Part shown: piece by piece, positions 25,087 to 34,423 of the stretch
Layout: every line of letters begins with the position of its first letter
Numbering within the stretch: the first letter of the stretch is position 1
Source: Buttiauxella ferragutiae
Lineage (GTDB): Bacteria; Pseudomonadota; Gammaproteobacteria; Enterobacterales; Enterobacteriaceae
Direction: 5' to 3' (one strand)
Length of the DNA: 64,000 nt
Assembly (NCBI RefSeq): GCF_001654915.1
Contig: NZ_LXEQ01000003.1
Program-made: the position numbers and the translations under genes
The notes under the pieces: generated by a model
The model's database searches: none
The model's input: the letters and a program-made list of their open reading frames with translations, nothing else
What the model was told of the DNA's origin: nothing

Positions 25087-26085
25087 ATGATACGCCTCGC
25101 TGTTATTGGAACTAACTGGATCACCCGTCAGTTCGTCGATGCTGCCCACGAAAATGGCAAATATAAACTCACCGCGGTCTACTCCCGCTCGCTGGAACAG
25201 GCGCAAACCTTCGCCAGTGACTATCCGGTGGAACATCTCTTTACCGACCTCGATGCGATGGCGAAGAGCGACGCCATTGATGCGGTTTACATCGCCAGCC
25301 CGAATTCGCTGCACTCCCCGCAAACGTTGCTATTTCTTCGCCACAAAAAGCATGTGATTTGTGAGAAGCCGCTGGCGTCTAATTTGCGTGAAGTGGAAAC
25401 AGCAATTGCCTGCGCGCGTGAAAACCAGGTGGTGCTGTTCGAAGCATTTAAAACTGCCAGCCTGCCGAACTTTATCGCGCTGCAACAGGCGTTGCCGAAA
25501 GTGGGCAAGATCCGCAAAGTGCTGCTCAACTATTGCCAGTATTCCTCGCGCTATCAGCGTTATCTCGATGGCGAGAACCCAAACACCTTTAATCCGGCGT
25601 TTTCCAACGGCTCGATTATGGATATCGGTTTTTACACGCTGGCGTCAGCAGTGGCGTTGTGGGGCGAGCCGTATTCGGTTCATGCGACCGCCAGCCTGCT
25701 GGAAAGCGGTGTCGATGCGCACGGTTCGGTGCAGATGAATTACGGCGATTTTGATGTGAACCTGCTGCACTCCAAAGTGAGCGATTCCACTATCCCAAGT
25801 GAGATTCAGGGCGAAGCCGGCTCTTTGGTTATCGAGAAAATCTCTGAATGCCAGCGCATCACCTTTATCCCTCGTGGTGGCAAACCGCAGGATCTGACGC
25901 TCCCACAGCATATCAATACTATGCTTTATGAAGCCGAAGTCTTTGCTCGTCTGGTCAATGACAACGAAGTCAATCATCCAGGTCTGGTGACGTCGCGTTC
26001 TACTGCGTTGCTGAGCACAGAGATTCGCGCGCAGACTGGCGTGAAATTCCCGGCAGATGATCTCCCAGTACATTCACCTGCGTGA
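25087..26085 (+). CDS. ygjR: Gfo/Idh/MocA family oxidoreductase YgjR
   Basis: 332 residues. The Rossmann start MIRLAVIGTNWITRQFVDAA, CEKPLASN (EKP motif) at about 94-101 and a dimerisation domain (GSIMDIGFYTLASAVALWGE) match YgjR along the whole length. It is a predicted NAD(P)-dependent sugar or cyclitol dehydrogenase in the cytoplasm with unknown substrate. It is upstream of alx, as in E. coli. Confidence 0.95.
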   Translation: MIRLAVIGTNWITRQFVDAAHENGKYKLTAVYSRSLEQAQTFASDYPVEHLFTDLDAMAKSDAIDAVYIASPNSLHSPQTLLFLRHKKHVICEKPLASNLREVETAIACARENQVVLFEAFKTASLPNFIALQQALPKVGKIRKVLLNYCQYSSRYQRYLDGENPNTFNPAFSNGSIMDIGFYTLASAVALWGEPYSVHATASLLESGVDAHGSVQMNYGDFDVNLLHSKVSDSTIPSEIQGEAGSLVIEKISECQRITFIPRGGKPQDLTLPQHINTMLYEAEVFARLVNDNEVNHPGLVTSRSTALLSTEIRAQTGVKFPADDLPVHSPA

Positions 26086-26157
26086 TGCATCGGCGTAAAG
26101 CTGTGTAAAACAAAGAGGGAAATGTTGACGAAATGTATGGGAAGTAATATTTTTCTG

Positions 26158-26300
26158 CCCGCAAAGGGGAGTAACTTCTTCGTCGGTTAATCGTCATTAC
26201 GGTGTTTAAAAATAAAACACCCGGTTACCGGGCAACATATATATGTAACGTATAGATGTTGTAAGTGAGACCTTGCCGGAAGGCGAGATCCCTGTTGCAA
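26158..26300 (+). ncRNA. yybP-ykoY manganese riboswitch (alx leader)
   Basis: The leader of alx contains the family's conserved core: AAAGGGGAGTA at 26163-26173 at the 5' side, a variable hairpin (ACACCCGGTTACCGGG), and the 3' core GTGAGACCTTGCCGGAAGGC at about 26266-26285. In E. coli this element responds to Mn(II) and alkaline pH and controls translation and transcription of alx. The position directly before alx supports the call. Confidence 0.92.
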
Positions 26301-26306
26301 GCATTA

Positions 26307-26347
26307 GCGGCTGGCGTCTTCCGACGTTGGCCGTTTTTGTTTTGTTT
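26307..26347 (+). terminator. Leader terminator of the alx riboswitch
   Basis: The hairpin CGGCTGGCGTC-TTCC-GACGTTGGCCG (26308-26333) is followed by TTTTTGTTTTG, ending just before the alx ribosome site. It is the likely switch structure through which the upstream aptamer acts. Confidence 0.8.
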
Positions 26348-26362
26348 GAAGGAAACCCTTTT

Positions 26363-27331
26363 ATGAATAGTGTCGGCACTCCATTACTGTGGGGCAGTTT
26401 TGCTGTCGTGGTCGTTATCATGTTGGCCATCGATCTGCTACTTCAGGGTCGTAAAGGCTCACACACCATGACCATGAAGCAGGCGGCCGTATGGTCCCTG
26501 GTTTGGGTTACGCTTTCGCTGCTGTTTAATGCGGCATTCTGGTGGTATCTCACCGGCACATCGGGCCGTGAAGTAGCGGATGCTCAGGCTCTCGCCTTCC
26601 TCACCGGTTATCTGATTGAAAAATCACTCGCAGTGGATAACGTGTTTGTCTGGCTAATGCTGTTTAGCTATTTCGCCGTGCCTGCAGCCTTGCAGCGCCG
26701 CGTGCTGGTCTATGGCGTGCTGGGCGCAATTGTGCTGCGTACCATTATGATTTTCGCCGGCAGTTGGCTAATTTCTCAGTTTGAGTGGCTGCTGTATGTG
26801 TTCGGCGCCTTCTTGCTGTTCACCGGTTTCAAGATGGCGCTGTCGAAAGAAGATGAAGGCGGTATTGGCGATAAACCGCTGGTACGCTGGATTCGCGGCC
26901 ACCTGCGCATGACGGATAAAATCGAGGGCGAAAGGTTCTTCACCCGCCAAAATGGGGTGCTGTTCGCCACTCCGTTGCTGCTGGTGCTGATTCTGGTTGA
27001 ATTGAGCGATGTGATTTTCGCAGTAGACAGTATTCCGGCTATTTTTGCGGTAACAACCGACCCGTTCATCGTGCTGACTTCAAACCTGTTTGCCATCCTC
27101 GGTTTGCGTGCAATGTACTTCTTGCTGGCGGGCGTAGCTGAGCGCTTCACCATGCTGAAGTATGGATTGGCGATTATCCTGATATTTATCGGGGTGAAGA
27201 TGATGATTGTCGATTTCTACCATATCCCAATCGCGATTTCGCTGGGCGTGGTGGGTGGCATTCTGGCGTTAACATTGATCATTAACGCTATTGTTAACTA
27301 CCGTAACGATCAGAAGAGACTCGCGAAGTAA
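26363..27331 (+). CDS. alx: Alx, TerC-family inner-membrane protein (Mn2+ export)
   Basis: 322 residues from the ATG at 26363 (GAAGGA 10 nt upstream). A multi-pass TerC-family membrane protein. Charged residues inside membrane segments include YLIEKSLAVDNVFVW and LVLILVELSDVIFAVDSIPA, which likely form the metal path. In E. coli Alx exports manganese and is induced by high pH or Mn through the leader RNA. Both parts are present here. Confidence 0.96.
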   Translation: MNSVGTPLLWGSFAVVVVIMLAIDLLLQGRKGSHTMTMKQAAVWSLVWVTLSLLFNAAFWWYLTGTSGREVADAQALAFLTGYLIEKSLAVDNVFVWLMLFSYFAVPAALQRRVLVYGVLGAIVLRTIMIFAGSWLISQFEWLLYVFGAFLLFTGFKMALSKEDEGGIGDKPLVRWIRGHLRMTDKIEGERFFTRQNGVLFATPLLLVLILVELSDVIFAVDSIPAIFAVTTDPFIVLTSNLFAILGLRAMYFLLAGVAERFTMLKYGLAIILIFIGVKMMIVDFYHIPIAISLGVVGGILALTLIINAIVNYRNDQKRLAK

Positions 27332-27337
27332 TATTTC

Positions 27338-27364
27338 GTCGGATGGCACTACGTTTATCCGACC
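27338..27364. repeat. REP-like palindrome after alx
   Basis: GTCGGATGGCACTACGTTTATCCGACC, an imperfect palindrome resembling enterobacterial REP elements; GTCGGAT pairs with ATCCGAC. It sits between the alx stop and its terminator. Similar elements follow sstT and garD. Confidence 0.6.
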
Positions 27365-27381
27365 TTCGAAAAACTTCTCTG

Positions 27382-27410
27382 ACCCCGTCTTTGGCGGGGT
27401 TTTTCTTTTT
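27382..27410 (+). terminator. Terminator of alx
   Basis: ACCCCGTC-TTTGG-CGGGGT followed by TTTTCTTTTT, about 50 nt after the stop codon. Confidence 0.85.
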
Positions 27411-27625
27411 ACGATATCAGCTGTGCGAAGTGCTGCTAATGTCACACATTTGTTAAAATTTAGTTATAAAAACTAGCTTATACCGAAATAATCAGTGTTT
27501 ACTACTTACTACCCTGAGACATTTCCTTATACTCAACCAGGCAAACACCAATCTATACATCCAGTCGAAAAGCACCTTAGAGTGCAGGCCAGGATGGGAC
27601 GACACACTAAACAGGAAGGTTATTC

Positions 27626-28870
27626 ATGGCAACACAATCCCCAGGTATTCTAAATCGCCTGGCAAAGGGCAGTCTGGTAAAACAGATTTTGGTTGGACTG
27701 GTGCTCGGTATCGCGCTGGCAGCTATTTCAAAACCTGCGGCAATTGCCGTTGGGTTGCTCGGTACATTATTCGTTGGAGCGTTGAAAGCCGTCGCTCCTG
27801 TACTGGTTCTGATGTTGGTTATGGCATCCATTGCTAACCACAAACATGGTCAGAAAACCAGTATCCGTCCGATTCTGGTGCTTTATCTTCTGGGTACCTT
27901 CACCGCTGCATTGACCGCTGTGGTGATCAGTTTCGCGTTCCCTTCCACGCTACATCTGGTGACTGGCGCAACTGACATCACCCCGCCATCAGGCATTGTC
28001 GAAGTCATGCGCGGTCTGCTGATGAGCATGGTTGCAAACCCAATTCATGCGCTGCTGAACGCCAACTACATCGGGATTCTGGTGTGGGCTGTCGGTCTGG
28101 GCTTTGCTCTGCGCCACGGCAATGAAAGCACCAAAAATCTGATTAACGATGTTTCCGACGCAGTGACGTTCATCGTTAGAGTGGTGATTCGCTTTGCCCC
28201 AGTCGGTATTTTTGGCCTGGTCGCATCAACACTGGCAACCACTGGCTTTGAAACACTGTGGAGCTATGCGCAACTGCTGTTGGTACTGGTTGGCTGCATG
28301 TTCGGTGTGGCGCTGGTCATCAACCCACTGCTGGTGTTCATCAAGATTCGTCGCAACCCGTACCCACTGGTGTTTGCTTGCCTGCGTGAAAGTGGCGTTA
28401 CCGCCTTCTTTACCCGTAGTTCTGCGGCCAACATTCCGGTGAACATGGCGCTGTGCGAGAAGCTGAATCTGGACCGCGATACCTATTCTGTCTCTATCCC
28501 GTTGGGTGCAACCATCAATATGGCGGGTGCGGCAATCACTATTACCGTGCTGACGCTGGCGGCGGTGAATACTCTGGGCGTGCCGGTAGATTTACCTACT
28601 GCGCTGCTGCTGAGTGTGGTCGCTTCGCTGTGTGCTTGCGGGGCTTCTGGTGTGGCGGGCGGTTCTTTGCTGCTGATCCCACTGGCCTGCGGCATGTTTG
28701 GTATCCCGAATGAGATTGCCATGCAGGTAGTCGCTGTCGGCTTTATCATCGGCGTGTTGCAGGATTCTTGCGAAACCGCACTCAACTCCTCAACAGATGT
28801 GTTGTTTACAGCGGCGGCTTGCCAGGCAGAAGATGCACGCCTGGCGGATAAAAACCCGTTACGCGGTTAA
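27626..28870 (+). CDS. sstT: SstT sodium:serine/threonine symporter
   Basis: 414 residues, DAACS (glutamate-type) symporter family. Membrane segments run throughout. The serine-rich hairpin (FFTRSSAANIPVNM) and the MAGAAITITVLTLAAVNTLG motif that form the substrate and sodium site are intact, as is the end (DSCETALNSSTDVLFTAAAC). It imports serine and threonine with Na+ through the inner membrane. ATG at 27626 with AGGAAGG upstream. Confidence 0.97.
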   Translation: MATQSPGILNRLAKGSLVKQILVGLVLGIALAAISKPAAIAVGLLGTLFVGALKAVAPVLVLMLVMASIANHKHGQKTSIRPILVLYLLGTFTAALTAVVISFAFPSTLHLVTGATDITPPSGIVEVMRGLLMSMVANPIHALLNANYIGILVWAVGLGFALRHGNESTKNLINDVSDAVTFIVRVVIRFAPVGIFGLVASTLATTGFETLWSYAQLLLVLVGCMFGVALVINPLLVFIKIRRNPYPLVFACLRESGVTAFFTRSSAANIPVNMALCEKLNLDRDTYSVSIPLGATINMAGAAITITVLTLAAVNTLGVPVDLPTALLLSVVASLCACGASGVAGGSLLLIPLACGMFGIPNEIAMQVVAVGFIIGVLQDSCETALNSSTDVLFTAAACQAEDARLADKNPLRG

Positions 28871-28879
28871 TGTTTAACG

Positions 28880-28950
28880 CTCCCTGTCTTACGAGGCAGG
28901 GAGTAACATAACTGAGATTTGTCGGGTGGCGCTGCGCTTAACCGACCTAC
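28880..28950. repeat. Hairpin and REP-like element after sstT
   Basis: The hairpin CTCCCTG / CAGGGAG at 28880-28903 may terminate sstT, although there is no T run. It is followed by a REP-like palindrome GTCGGGTGGCGCTGCGCTTA, then ACCGAC, at 28921-28946. The pair lies between the convergent genes sstT and ygjV. Confidence 0.55.
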
Positions 28951-28962
28951 AAAAGAGTCCGA

Positions 28963-29508
28963 TTATCCCTCTTGTTGCTGCACTTCTTTTTCGACCTTAA
29001 ACGGATCAATTCCTCGCCTTTGCATACGCCAGAAACGAACGATGTTCAGGCCATTCATCACCAAAAAACTCCCTTCGATTAATGTCCCGCCAATCGATCC
29101 CAGCCAGAAGTTATGCGTCACCCAGCAAGCCGTTGAACACCACATCACACAGCGTATCGTCAACCCTTTGCAGCGGAACAACGCCCAGGTACTGGCAACA
29201 GTTCCGGCAATCGGCAGCAATTCCATTGCATGATCAAATTTCGCCAGGCCTAACCCCAGGGTTAGTGCAATGAAAATCCCCATTACCCACAAGCTACGCG
29301 TACGCAAAGAGATAACCGTGCGGAACGCGTTAAGTTCGGCACTCATGCCTGCCGGGCTTGCGCCCATCAAAAAGAAGTGAATGCCGATGATGGCGCTGTA
29401 TGCCGCCAGTTGCAGTTTGAAACGCCGTTCATCGCGATTGATGAAGGTGGTAATGCCGACCAAAAAGGCGAGAACGCCGACGCCCTGGGCAACCCAATAC
29501 GCGGTCAT
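28963..29508 (-). CDS. ygjV: YgjV inner-membrane protein
   Basis: 181 residues with about five or six membrane segments (WVAQGVGVLAFLVGITTFI; LAAYSAIIGIHFFLMGASPA; LWVMGIFIALTLGLGLA). It matches E. coli YgjV closely (RRFKLQ, RTVISLRTRSLWVMGIF, GLNIVRFWRMQRRGIDPFKV). The function is unknown. It is convergent with sstT. Confidence 0.94.
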   Translation of the reverse strand: MTAYWVAQGVGVLAFLVGITTFINRDERRFKLQLAAYSAIIGIHFFLMGASPAGMSAELNAFRTVISLRTRSLWVMGIFIALTLGLGLAKFDHAMELLPIAGTVASTWALFRCKGLTIRCVMWCSTACWVTHNFWLGSIGGTLIEGSFLVMNGLNIVRFWRMQRRGIDPFKVEKEVQQQEG

Positions 29509-29535
29509 GACTAATCCTTGTGAGTAAAATTAGGC

Positions 29536-29573
29536 GAAAAAAAACGGCATTTCGAAAATCAAAATGCCGTTTC
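29536..29573 (-). terminator. Terminator of uxaCA
   Basis: On the minus strand ACGGCATTT-TGATTTTCGA-AAATGCCGT is followed by TTTTTTTTCG, just after the uxaA stop codon. Confidence 0.85.
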
Positions 29574-29595
29574 ATGTTATCACCTAAGGGGCTTT

Positions 29596-31083
29596 TTACA
29601 ACGTAACGCCGCTTTTAAAGATGGCTAATTCGCGGAAATCATTACGTTCATTACAGGTCTTTTTACCGTTGGCAATATCAACAATGGTGTCGATAAACTC
29701 GCTCAGTAAGGTGTTCATGTCGCTGCCGTGCAGCAGTTTGCCTGCGTCAAAATCAATCCAGTGCGGCTTTTTGGTCGCCAGTTCACTGTTAGTTGCGATT
29801 TTAACAGTTGGCACAAAACCACCGTATGGCGTGCCGCGCCCGGTGCTGAACAGCACCATGTGGCAACCTGCTCCAGCCAGTGCGCTGGTTGCCACCGCAT
29901 CGTTACCTGGTGCGCTTAACAGGTTCAGACCTGGCGTTTTCAGGCGCTCGCCATAACGCAGCACATCAACCACTTCGCTCTCACCGGCTTTTTGCGTGCA
30001 GCCGAGGGATTTTTCTTCGAGCGTGGTGATACCGCCAGCTTTGTTCCCTGGTGATGGGTTTTCGTAGATCGGCTGGTTGTGTTCGATGAAGTATTGTTTG
30101 AAGTCGTTCACCATGGTGACGGTTTTTTCAAACGTCGCTTCGTCGCGGCAATGGCTCATCAGAATGCGTTCAGCGCCAAACATTTCCGGCACTTCTGTCA
30201 GCACAGTCGTGCCGCCGTTCGCCACCATATAGTCGGAGAAACGGCCCAGCATTGGGTTTGCCGTAATACCGGACAAACCATCTGAACCACCGCATTCAAG
30301 GCCGAATTTCAGTTCGCTGATTTTACCTGGTTCGCGCTTGTCGTGACGCATCACTTCATACAGCTCTTGCAGTTGCTCAAGCCCGGCTTCTACTTCGTCG
30401 TCTTGCTGCTGGCAAACCATAAACTTCACGCGCGACGCATCGTATTCGCCCAGCGTTTCGCGGAAGGCACTCACCTGGTTGTTTTCACAACCGAGGCCAA
30501 TCACCAGTACCGCACCTGCATTCGGATGATGCACCATATTTTGCAGCATGGTGCGGGTGTTGATGTGGTCTTCACCCAACTGAGAGCAACCAAACGGATG
30601 GCTGAACAGGAACACGCCGTCGATATCTTCGGCGTCGTTATTCTGCTTCAGGAAACGGTTCTGGATTTGGCGTGCAATGCCGTTGACACAACCGACAGTG
30701 GGCAAAATCCATAACTCATTACGCACACCGACTGAGCCGTTCTCACGGCGATAAACGTTGACTTCACGGTCCGCTGCCTGGCTTGCAAGAGACTGGAAAT
30801 CAGGTTGATAGCGATACTCATCCAGGTCGCTCAGATTAGTACGCGCATTGTGTGAGTGAATGTGCTCACCGGCTTCAATGGTGGCCAACGCGTGGCCAAT
30901 CGGCAAACCGTACTTAACAACATTCTCACCTTGCGCGATGGTGCCAAGCGCAAATTTGTGGCCGCGAAGTACCGGCTGGCGCAGAGTCACCTCTGCCCCT
31001 TCGACGGTAACGACTTCACCTTCAGCCAGGTCCACTAACGCAACGGCGACGTTATCTTGCGTATGGATCTTGATGTATTGCAT
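29596..31083 (-). CDS. uxaA: Altronate dehydratase UxaA
   Basis: 495 residues. The N-terminal SAF domain (MQYIKIHTQDNVAVALVDLA) and the large UxaA/GarD hydrolyase domain with conserved cysteines (GCSQLGEDH, LGCENNQ, LECGGSDGLSG) match UxaA. It dehydrates D-altronate to 2-keto-3-deoxygluconate with Fe2+, in the galacturonate branch of hexuronate use. It lies 18 nt after uxaC in the uxaCA operon. It is related to GarD in this same window. Confidence 0.97.
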   Translation of the reverse strand: MQYIKIHTQDNVAVALVDLAEGEVVTVEGAEVTLRQPVLRGHKFALGTIAQGENVVKYGLPIGHALATIEAGEHIHSHNARTNLSDLDEYRYQPDFQSLASQAADREVNVYRRENGSVGVRNELWILPTVGCVNGIARQIQNRFLKQNNDAEDIDGVFLFSHPFGCSQLGEDHINTRTMLQNMVHHPNAGAVLVIGLGCENNQVSAFRETLGEYDASRVKFMVCQQQDDEVEAGLEQLQELYEVMRHDKREPGKISELKFGLECGGSDGLSGITANPMLGRFSDYMVANGGTTVLTEVPEMFGAERILMSHCRDEATFEKTVTMVNDFKQYFIEHNQPIYENPSPGNKAGGITTLEEKSLGCTQKAGESEVVDVLRYGERLKTPGLNLLSAPGNDAVATSALAGAGCHMVLFSTGRGTPYGGFVPTVKIATNSELATKKPHWIDFDAGKLLHGSDMNTLLSEFIDTIVDIANGKKTCNERNDFRELAIFKSGVTL

Positions 31084-31101
31084 ATCAACCTCAAAGCCTG
31101 A

Positions 31102-32511
31102 TTAGTTCAGTTCAATGCCAAAGTAGTCTCGGGCGTTGTTAAAGCAGATGTTTTCTACCATGCTGCCCAGCAGTTTGATGTCTGCTGGCGCTTCGCCCGC
31201 TTCCACCCAACGGCCAATCATCTGGCACAGAATGCGACGGAAGTATTCGTGGCGGGTGTATGACAGGAAGCTGCGGCTGTCAGTCAGCATGCCCACAAAG
31301 CGGCTTAACAGACCCAGCTGCGCCAGCTGCGTCATTTGACGCTCCATGCCATCTTTCTGGTCGTTGAACCACCAACCGGAACCAAACTGCATTTTTCCTG
31401 GCATACCTTCGCCCTGGAAGTTGCCGATCATGGTGCCCAACACTTCGTTATCGCGTGGGTTCAGGCAATACAGAATCGTTTTTGGCAGTTCATTGTTTTC
31501 GTTTTGCTTGCTGAGCAGGCGAGAAAGTTCTTCAGCCATTGGGCGGTCGTTGATGGAGTCAAAGCCCACATCAGGCCCCAGCAGTTTGAACTGGCGCAAG
31601 TTGTTGTTACGCAGCGCACCGATGTGGTACTGCTGAACCCAACCGCGACGGGTATATTCCGCAGCCAGCCAAACCAGAACCGCAGTTTTGAACTGGGCGG
31701 TTTCGTGCTCGCTTGGGGTTGCGCCAGAAAGGCGACGCGCCAGAATGCCATCCAGTGTCGCTTCGTCTGCTTCAGCAAACAGCACCACATCTAATGCATG
31801 GTCAGACACTTTACAGCCATGCTCGGCGAAGTGATCCAGACGCTTGCTCAGTGCGGCTTGCAGGTCGCTGAAACGGCGGATGTCGGTATCAGACACTTCG
31901 GCAAGTTTGCCCATGTATTCAACAAAAGTAGCTTGTTCAATGTTGAACGCTTTGTCCGGGCGCCAGCTTGGCAGCACTTTGGTTTCAAACGCGTCAAGCG
32001 CGATTTGGCGGTGGAAACGCAAATCGTCAATTGGGTCATCAGTGGTGCCGACCATTTTCACGTTCATCTGCTTCATGATGCCGCGAGCAGAGAAGCTATC
32101 CTGGGCCAGCAACTCGTTACATTCGTTCCAGATTTCATCAGCAGTGGTTGGGGACAACAGTTTGCCAGTGATGCCAAACGGACGGCGCAGTTCAAGGTGA
32201 GTCCAGTGGTACAGCGGGTTACCGATAGTATGCGGAACCGTAGCGGCCCAGGCATCGAACTTCTCGCGGTCAGTCGCATCGCCAGTACACAGACGCTCTT
32301 CCACACCGTTAGCACGCATGCCGCGCCACTTGTAGTGATCACCTTTTAACCAGATGTCATACAGGTTTTTGAAACGGTAATCTTCAGCAACCTGCTGTGG
32401 TTGTAAGTGGCAGTGATAGTCGAAAATAGGCTGATCGGCTGCAAATTCATGGTACAAGCGGCGGGAAAATTCTGTATCCAGGAGAAAATCTTCAGTCATA
32501 AACTGGGCCAT
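31102..32511 (-). CDS. uxaC: Uronate isomerase UxaC
   Basis: 469 residues from the ATG at 32511 (AGGAA 8 nt upstream; the 32559 start lacks a site). Amidohydrolase-fold isomerase with DYHCHLQPQ near residues 31-39 and other family motifs (TTDDPIDDLRFH; VLPSWRPDKAFNIE; YCLNPRDNEVLGTM). It converts glucuronate to fructuronate and galacturonate to tagaturonate. It is first in the uxaCA operon and divergent from exuT. Confidence 0.97.
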   Translation of the reverse strand: MAQFMTEDFLLDTEFSRRLYHEFAADQPIFDYHCHLQPQQVAEDYRFKNLYDIWLKGDHYKWRGMRANGVEERLCTGDATDREKFDAWAATVPHTIGNPLYHWTHLELRRPFGITGKLLSPTTADEIWNECNELLAQDSFSARGIMKQMNVKMVGTTDDPIDDLRFHRQIALDAFETKVLPSWRPDKAFNIEQATFVEYMGKLAEVSDTDIRRFSDLQAALSKRLDHFAEHGCKVSDHALDVVLFAEADEATLDGILARRLSGATPSEHETAQFKTAVLVWLAAEYTRRGWVQQYHIGALRNNNLRQFKLLGPDVGFDSINDRPMAEELSRLLSKQNENNELPKTILYCLNPRDNEVLGTMIGNFQGEGMPGKMQFGSGWWFNDQKDGMERQMTQLAQLGLLSRFVGMLTDSRSFLSYTRHEYFRRILCQMIGRWVEAGEAPADIKLLGSMVENICFNNARDYFGIELN

Positions 32512-33001
32512 TGTAGGGTTCCTCTGTTCATAGCAGTTCGATGCTTGCGCATAATGCAAATAAAGTTATCACACCAATTTCCAGAGACCGAGTGGATTTT
32601 TGTGGTATTCGTCACAAAAACCACACTTTTATTGTTAATATTGTGTTTAAAAATAACCCGTATCCCGCGCCAGTTCTGGTCTGCAAGCCCCTTCTCCCCT
32701 GGAGTGAGCAGATCGACACTTTTGTGATATCACTCAACTTTTGAAGCTGTATGACAAGTTATCTTTCCTGCCGTTGCAATACATCAGTAATGGAAATACA
32801 TCAGACGCTGGTATCACGAACAGCGCATTGCGGTACGGAAACCGGAATTGCCACAGTTTGTTTATTTTAAGGCAAGGTACGGGTCGTACCGGGTGATACC
32901 CCCGGATATGAACCCCTCTAATCGAACACTCGTTCTGGCAGCAATGCCGGACGTGCAACCGCATGACACACGGTTGATTATGAAGACGGGATGAAATTCC
33001 A
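32512..33001. promoter_or_regulatory. Divergent uxaC / exuT control region with CRP site
   Basis: 490 bp without a gene. A near-ideal CRP site is at 32601-32616 (TGTGG-TATTCG-TCACA, flanked by TTTT and AAAA). A 10-bp palindrome GTGATATCAC lies at 32724-32733 and is a candidate GntR-type (ExuR) operator, together with other TTATCACA / AACTTTTGAAG words. E. coli uxaCA and exuT are controlled by ExuR and CRP, which fits. Confidence 0.75.
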
Positions 33002-34297
33002 ATGGGAAAGATTAAAGGCTTACGCTGGTACATGATTGCCCTGGTAACTATGGGCACCATACTGGGTTATCTAACACGTAATACTATTGCAGCGGCCGCT
33101 CCAACATTGATGGAAGAGCTGCATATTTCGACTCAGCAATATTCCTACATTATAGCTGCCTACTCAGCTTGCTATACCATTATGCAGCCCGTTGCGGGCT
33201 ACGTGCTTGATGTCCTGGGGACTAAAGTAGGCTACGCCTTCTTCGCGGTCGCATGGGCAATTTTCTGTGGTGCAACAGCACTGGCGGGAAGCTGGGGTGG
33301 CCTGGCAATTGCTCGTGGTGCCGTGGGTGCTGCAGAAGCCGCCATGATCCCTGCAGGCCTGAAAGCCAGTAGCGAATGGTTCCCGGCTAAAGAGCGTTCT
33401 ATCGCAGTAGGTTACTTCAACGTCGGTTCTTCTATCGGCGGCATGATTGCTCCACCATTAGTCGTTTGGGCGATTGTCATGCACAGCTGGCAGATGGCAT
33501 TCATCATCTCTGGTGTGCTGAGCTTTGCCTGGGCAATGGCCTGGTTGATTTTCTACAAACACCCACGCGATCAGAAACGACTTTCTGAAGAAGAACGTGA
33601 ATACATCATTGGCGGCCAGGAAGCTCATCACCAGACCGGCAACAGCAAGAAAATGAGCGCCTGGAAAATCGTGCAGAACCGCCAGTTCTGGGGTATCGCA
33701 CTGCCACGTTTCCTGGCAGAACCCGCGTGGGGGACTTTCAACGCCTGGATCCCATTGTTCATGTTCAAAGTGTATGGCTTTGACCTGAAACACATTGCGA
33801 TGTTTGCCTGGATGCCAATGCTGTTTGCTGACCTGGGCTGTATCGTTGGCGGCTACCTTCCTCCTATCTTCCAGCGCGTATTCGGCGTGAACTTGATTGT
33901 TTCCCGTAAAATGGTTGTGACCATGGGCGCGATTCTGATGATTGCTCCAGGCACCATCGGTCTGTTCACCAGCCCATATGTGGCAATCGCCCTGCTGTGT
34001 GTTGGCGGCTTTGCTCACCAGTCACTGTCTGGCGCACTGATTACGCTCTCTTCTGACGTATTTGGTCGTAATGAAGTGGCAACCGCGAATGGCCTGACCG
34101 GTATGGCGGCATGGACTGCGAGCACCATGTTTGCTCTGGTGGTTGGTGCGTTGGCCGATACCCTTGGCTTCAGCCCACTGTTTGCAGCTCTGGCGGTGTT
34201 CGACATCCTCGGTGCTATCGTTATCTGGACCGTGCTGCAAAACAAACCCATCAGTGAGTTGAATGACCAGCAAAAACCGAAACAAGCGTTAGCATAA
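33002..34297 (+). CDS. exuT: Hexuronate MFS transporter ExuT
   Basis: 431 residues, major facilitator superfamily (anion:cation symporter group), 12 membrane segments. Landmarks YLTRNTIAAAAPTLMEEL, GYVLDVLGTKVGYAFFAVAW, GLKASSEWFPAKERS and GFAHQSLSGALITLSSDVFG are as in ExuT. It imports galacturonate and glucuronate through the inner membrane. It faces uxaC across the shared control region. Confidence 0.97.
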   Translation: MGKIKGLRWYMIALVTMGTILGYLTRNTIAAAAPTLMEELHISTQQYSYIIAAYSACYTIMQPVAGYVLDVLGTKVGYAFFAVAWAIFCGATALAGSWGGLAIARGAVGAAEAAMIPAGLKASSEWFPAKERSIAVGYFNVGSSIGGMIAPPLVVWAIVMHSWQMAFIISGVLSFAWAMAWLIFYKHPRDQKRLSEEEREYIIGGQEAHHQTGNSKKMSAWKIVQNRQFWGIALPRFLAEPAWGTFNAWIPLFMFKVYGFDLKHIAMFAWMPMLFADLGCIVGGYLPPIFQRVFGVNLIVSRKMVVTMGAILMIAPGTIGLFTSPYVAIALLCVGGFAHQSLSGALITLSSDVFGRNEVATANGLTGMAAWTASTMFALVVGALADTLGFSPLFAALAVFDILGAIVIWTVLQNKPISELNDQQKPKQALA

Positions 34298-34318
34298 TCG
34301 GTGTCTCAGTTTGCACTT

Positions 34319-34344
34319 AAAGCCGCCTTAATGGCGGCTTTTGT
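34319..34344 (+). terminator. Terminator of exuT
   Basis: AAAGCCGCC-TTAAT-GGCGGCTTTTG, 21 nt after the stop codon, with a short T run. Confidence 0.75.
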
Positions 34345-34369
34345 GTATCCAGAATATGGAGCCTATCTT

Positions 34370-34423
34370 TGAAAAGTGGTATAACAAATAAGGTTAACCG
34401 CAGGACCTTTCCCGGAGCTACAG
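34370..34423 (+). promoter_or_regulatory. exuR leader with candidate ExuR operator
   Basis: Upstream of exuR lies AAAGTGGTATAACAAATAAG at 34375-34394. It resembles the operator-like sequence I recall from the E. coli exuR promoter (AGTGGTATAACAAAT), which suggests autoregulation. Confidence 0.5.
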
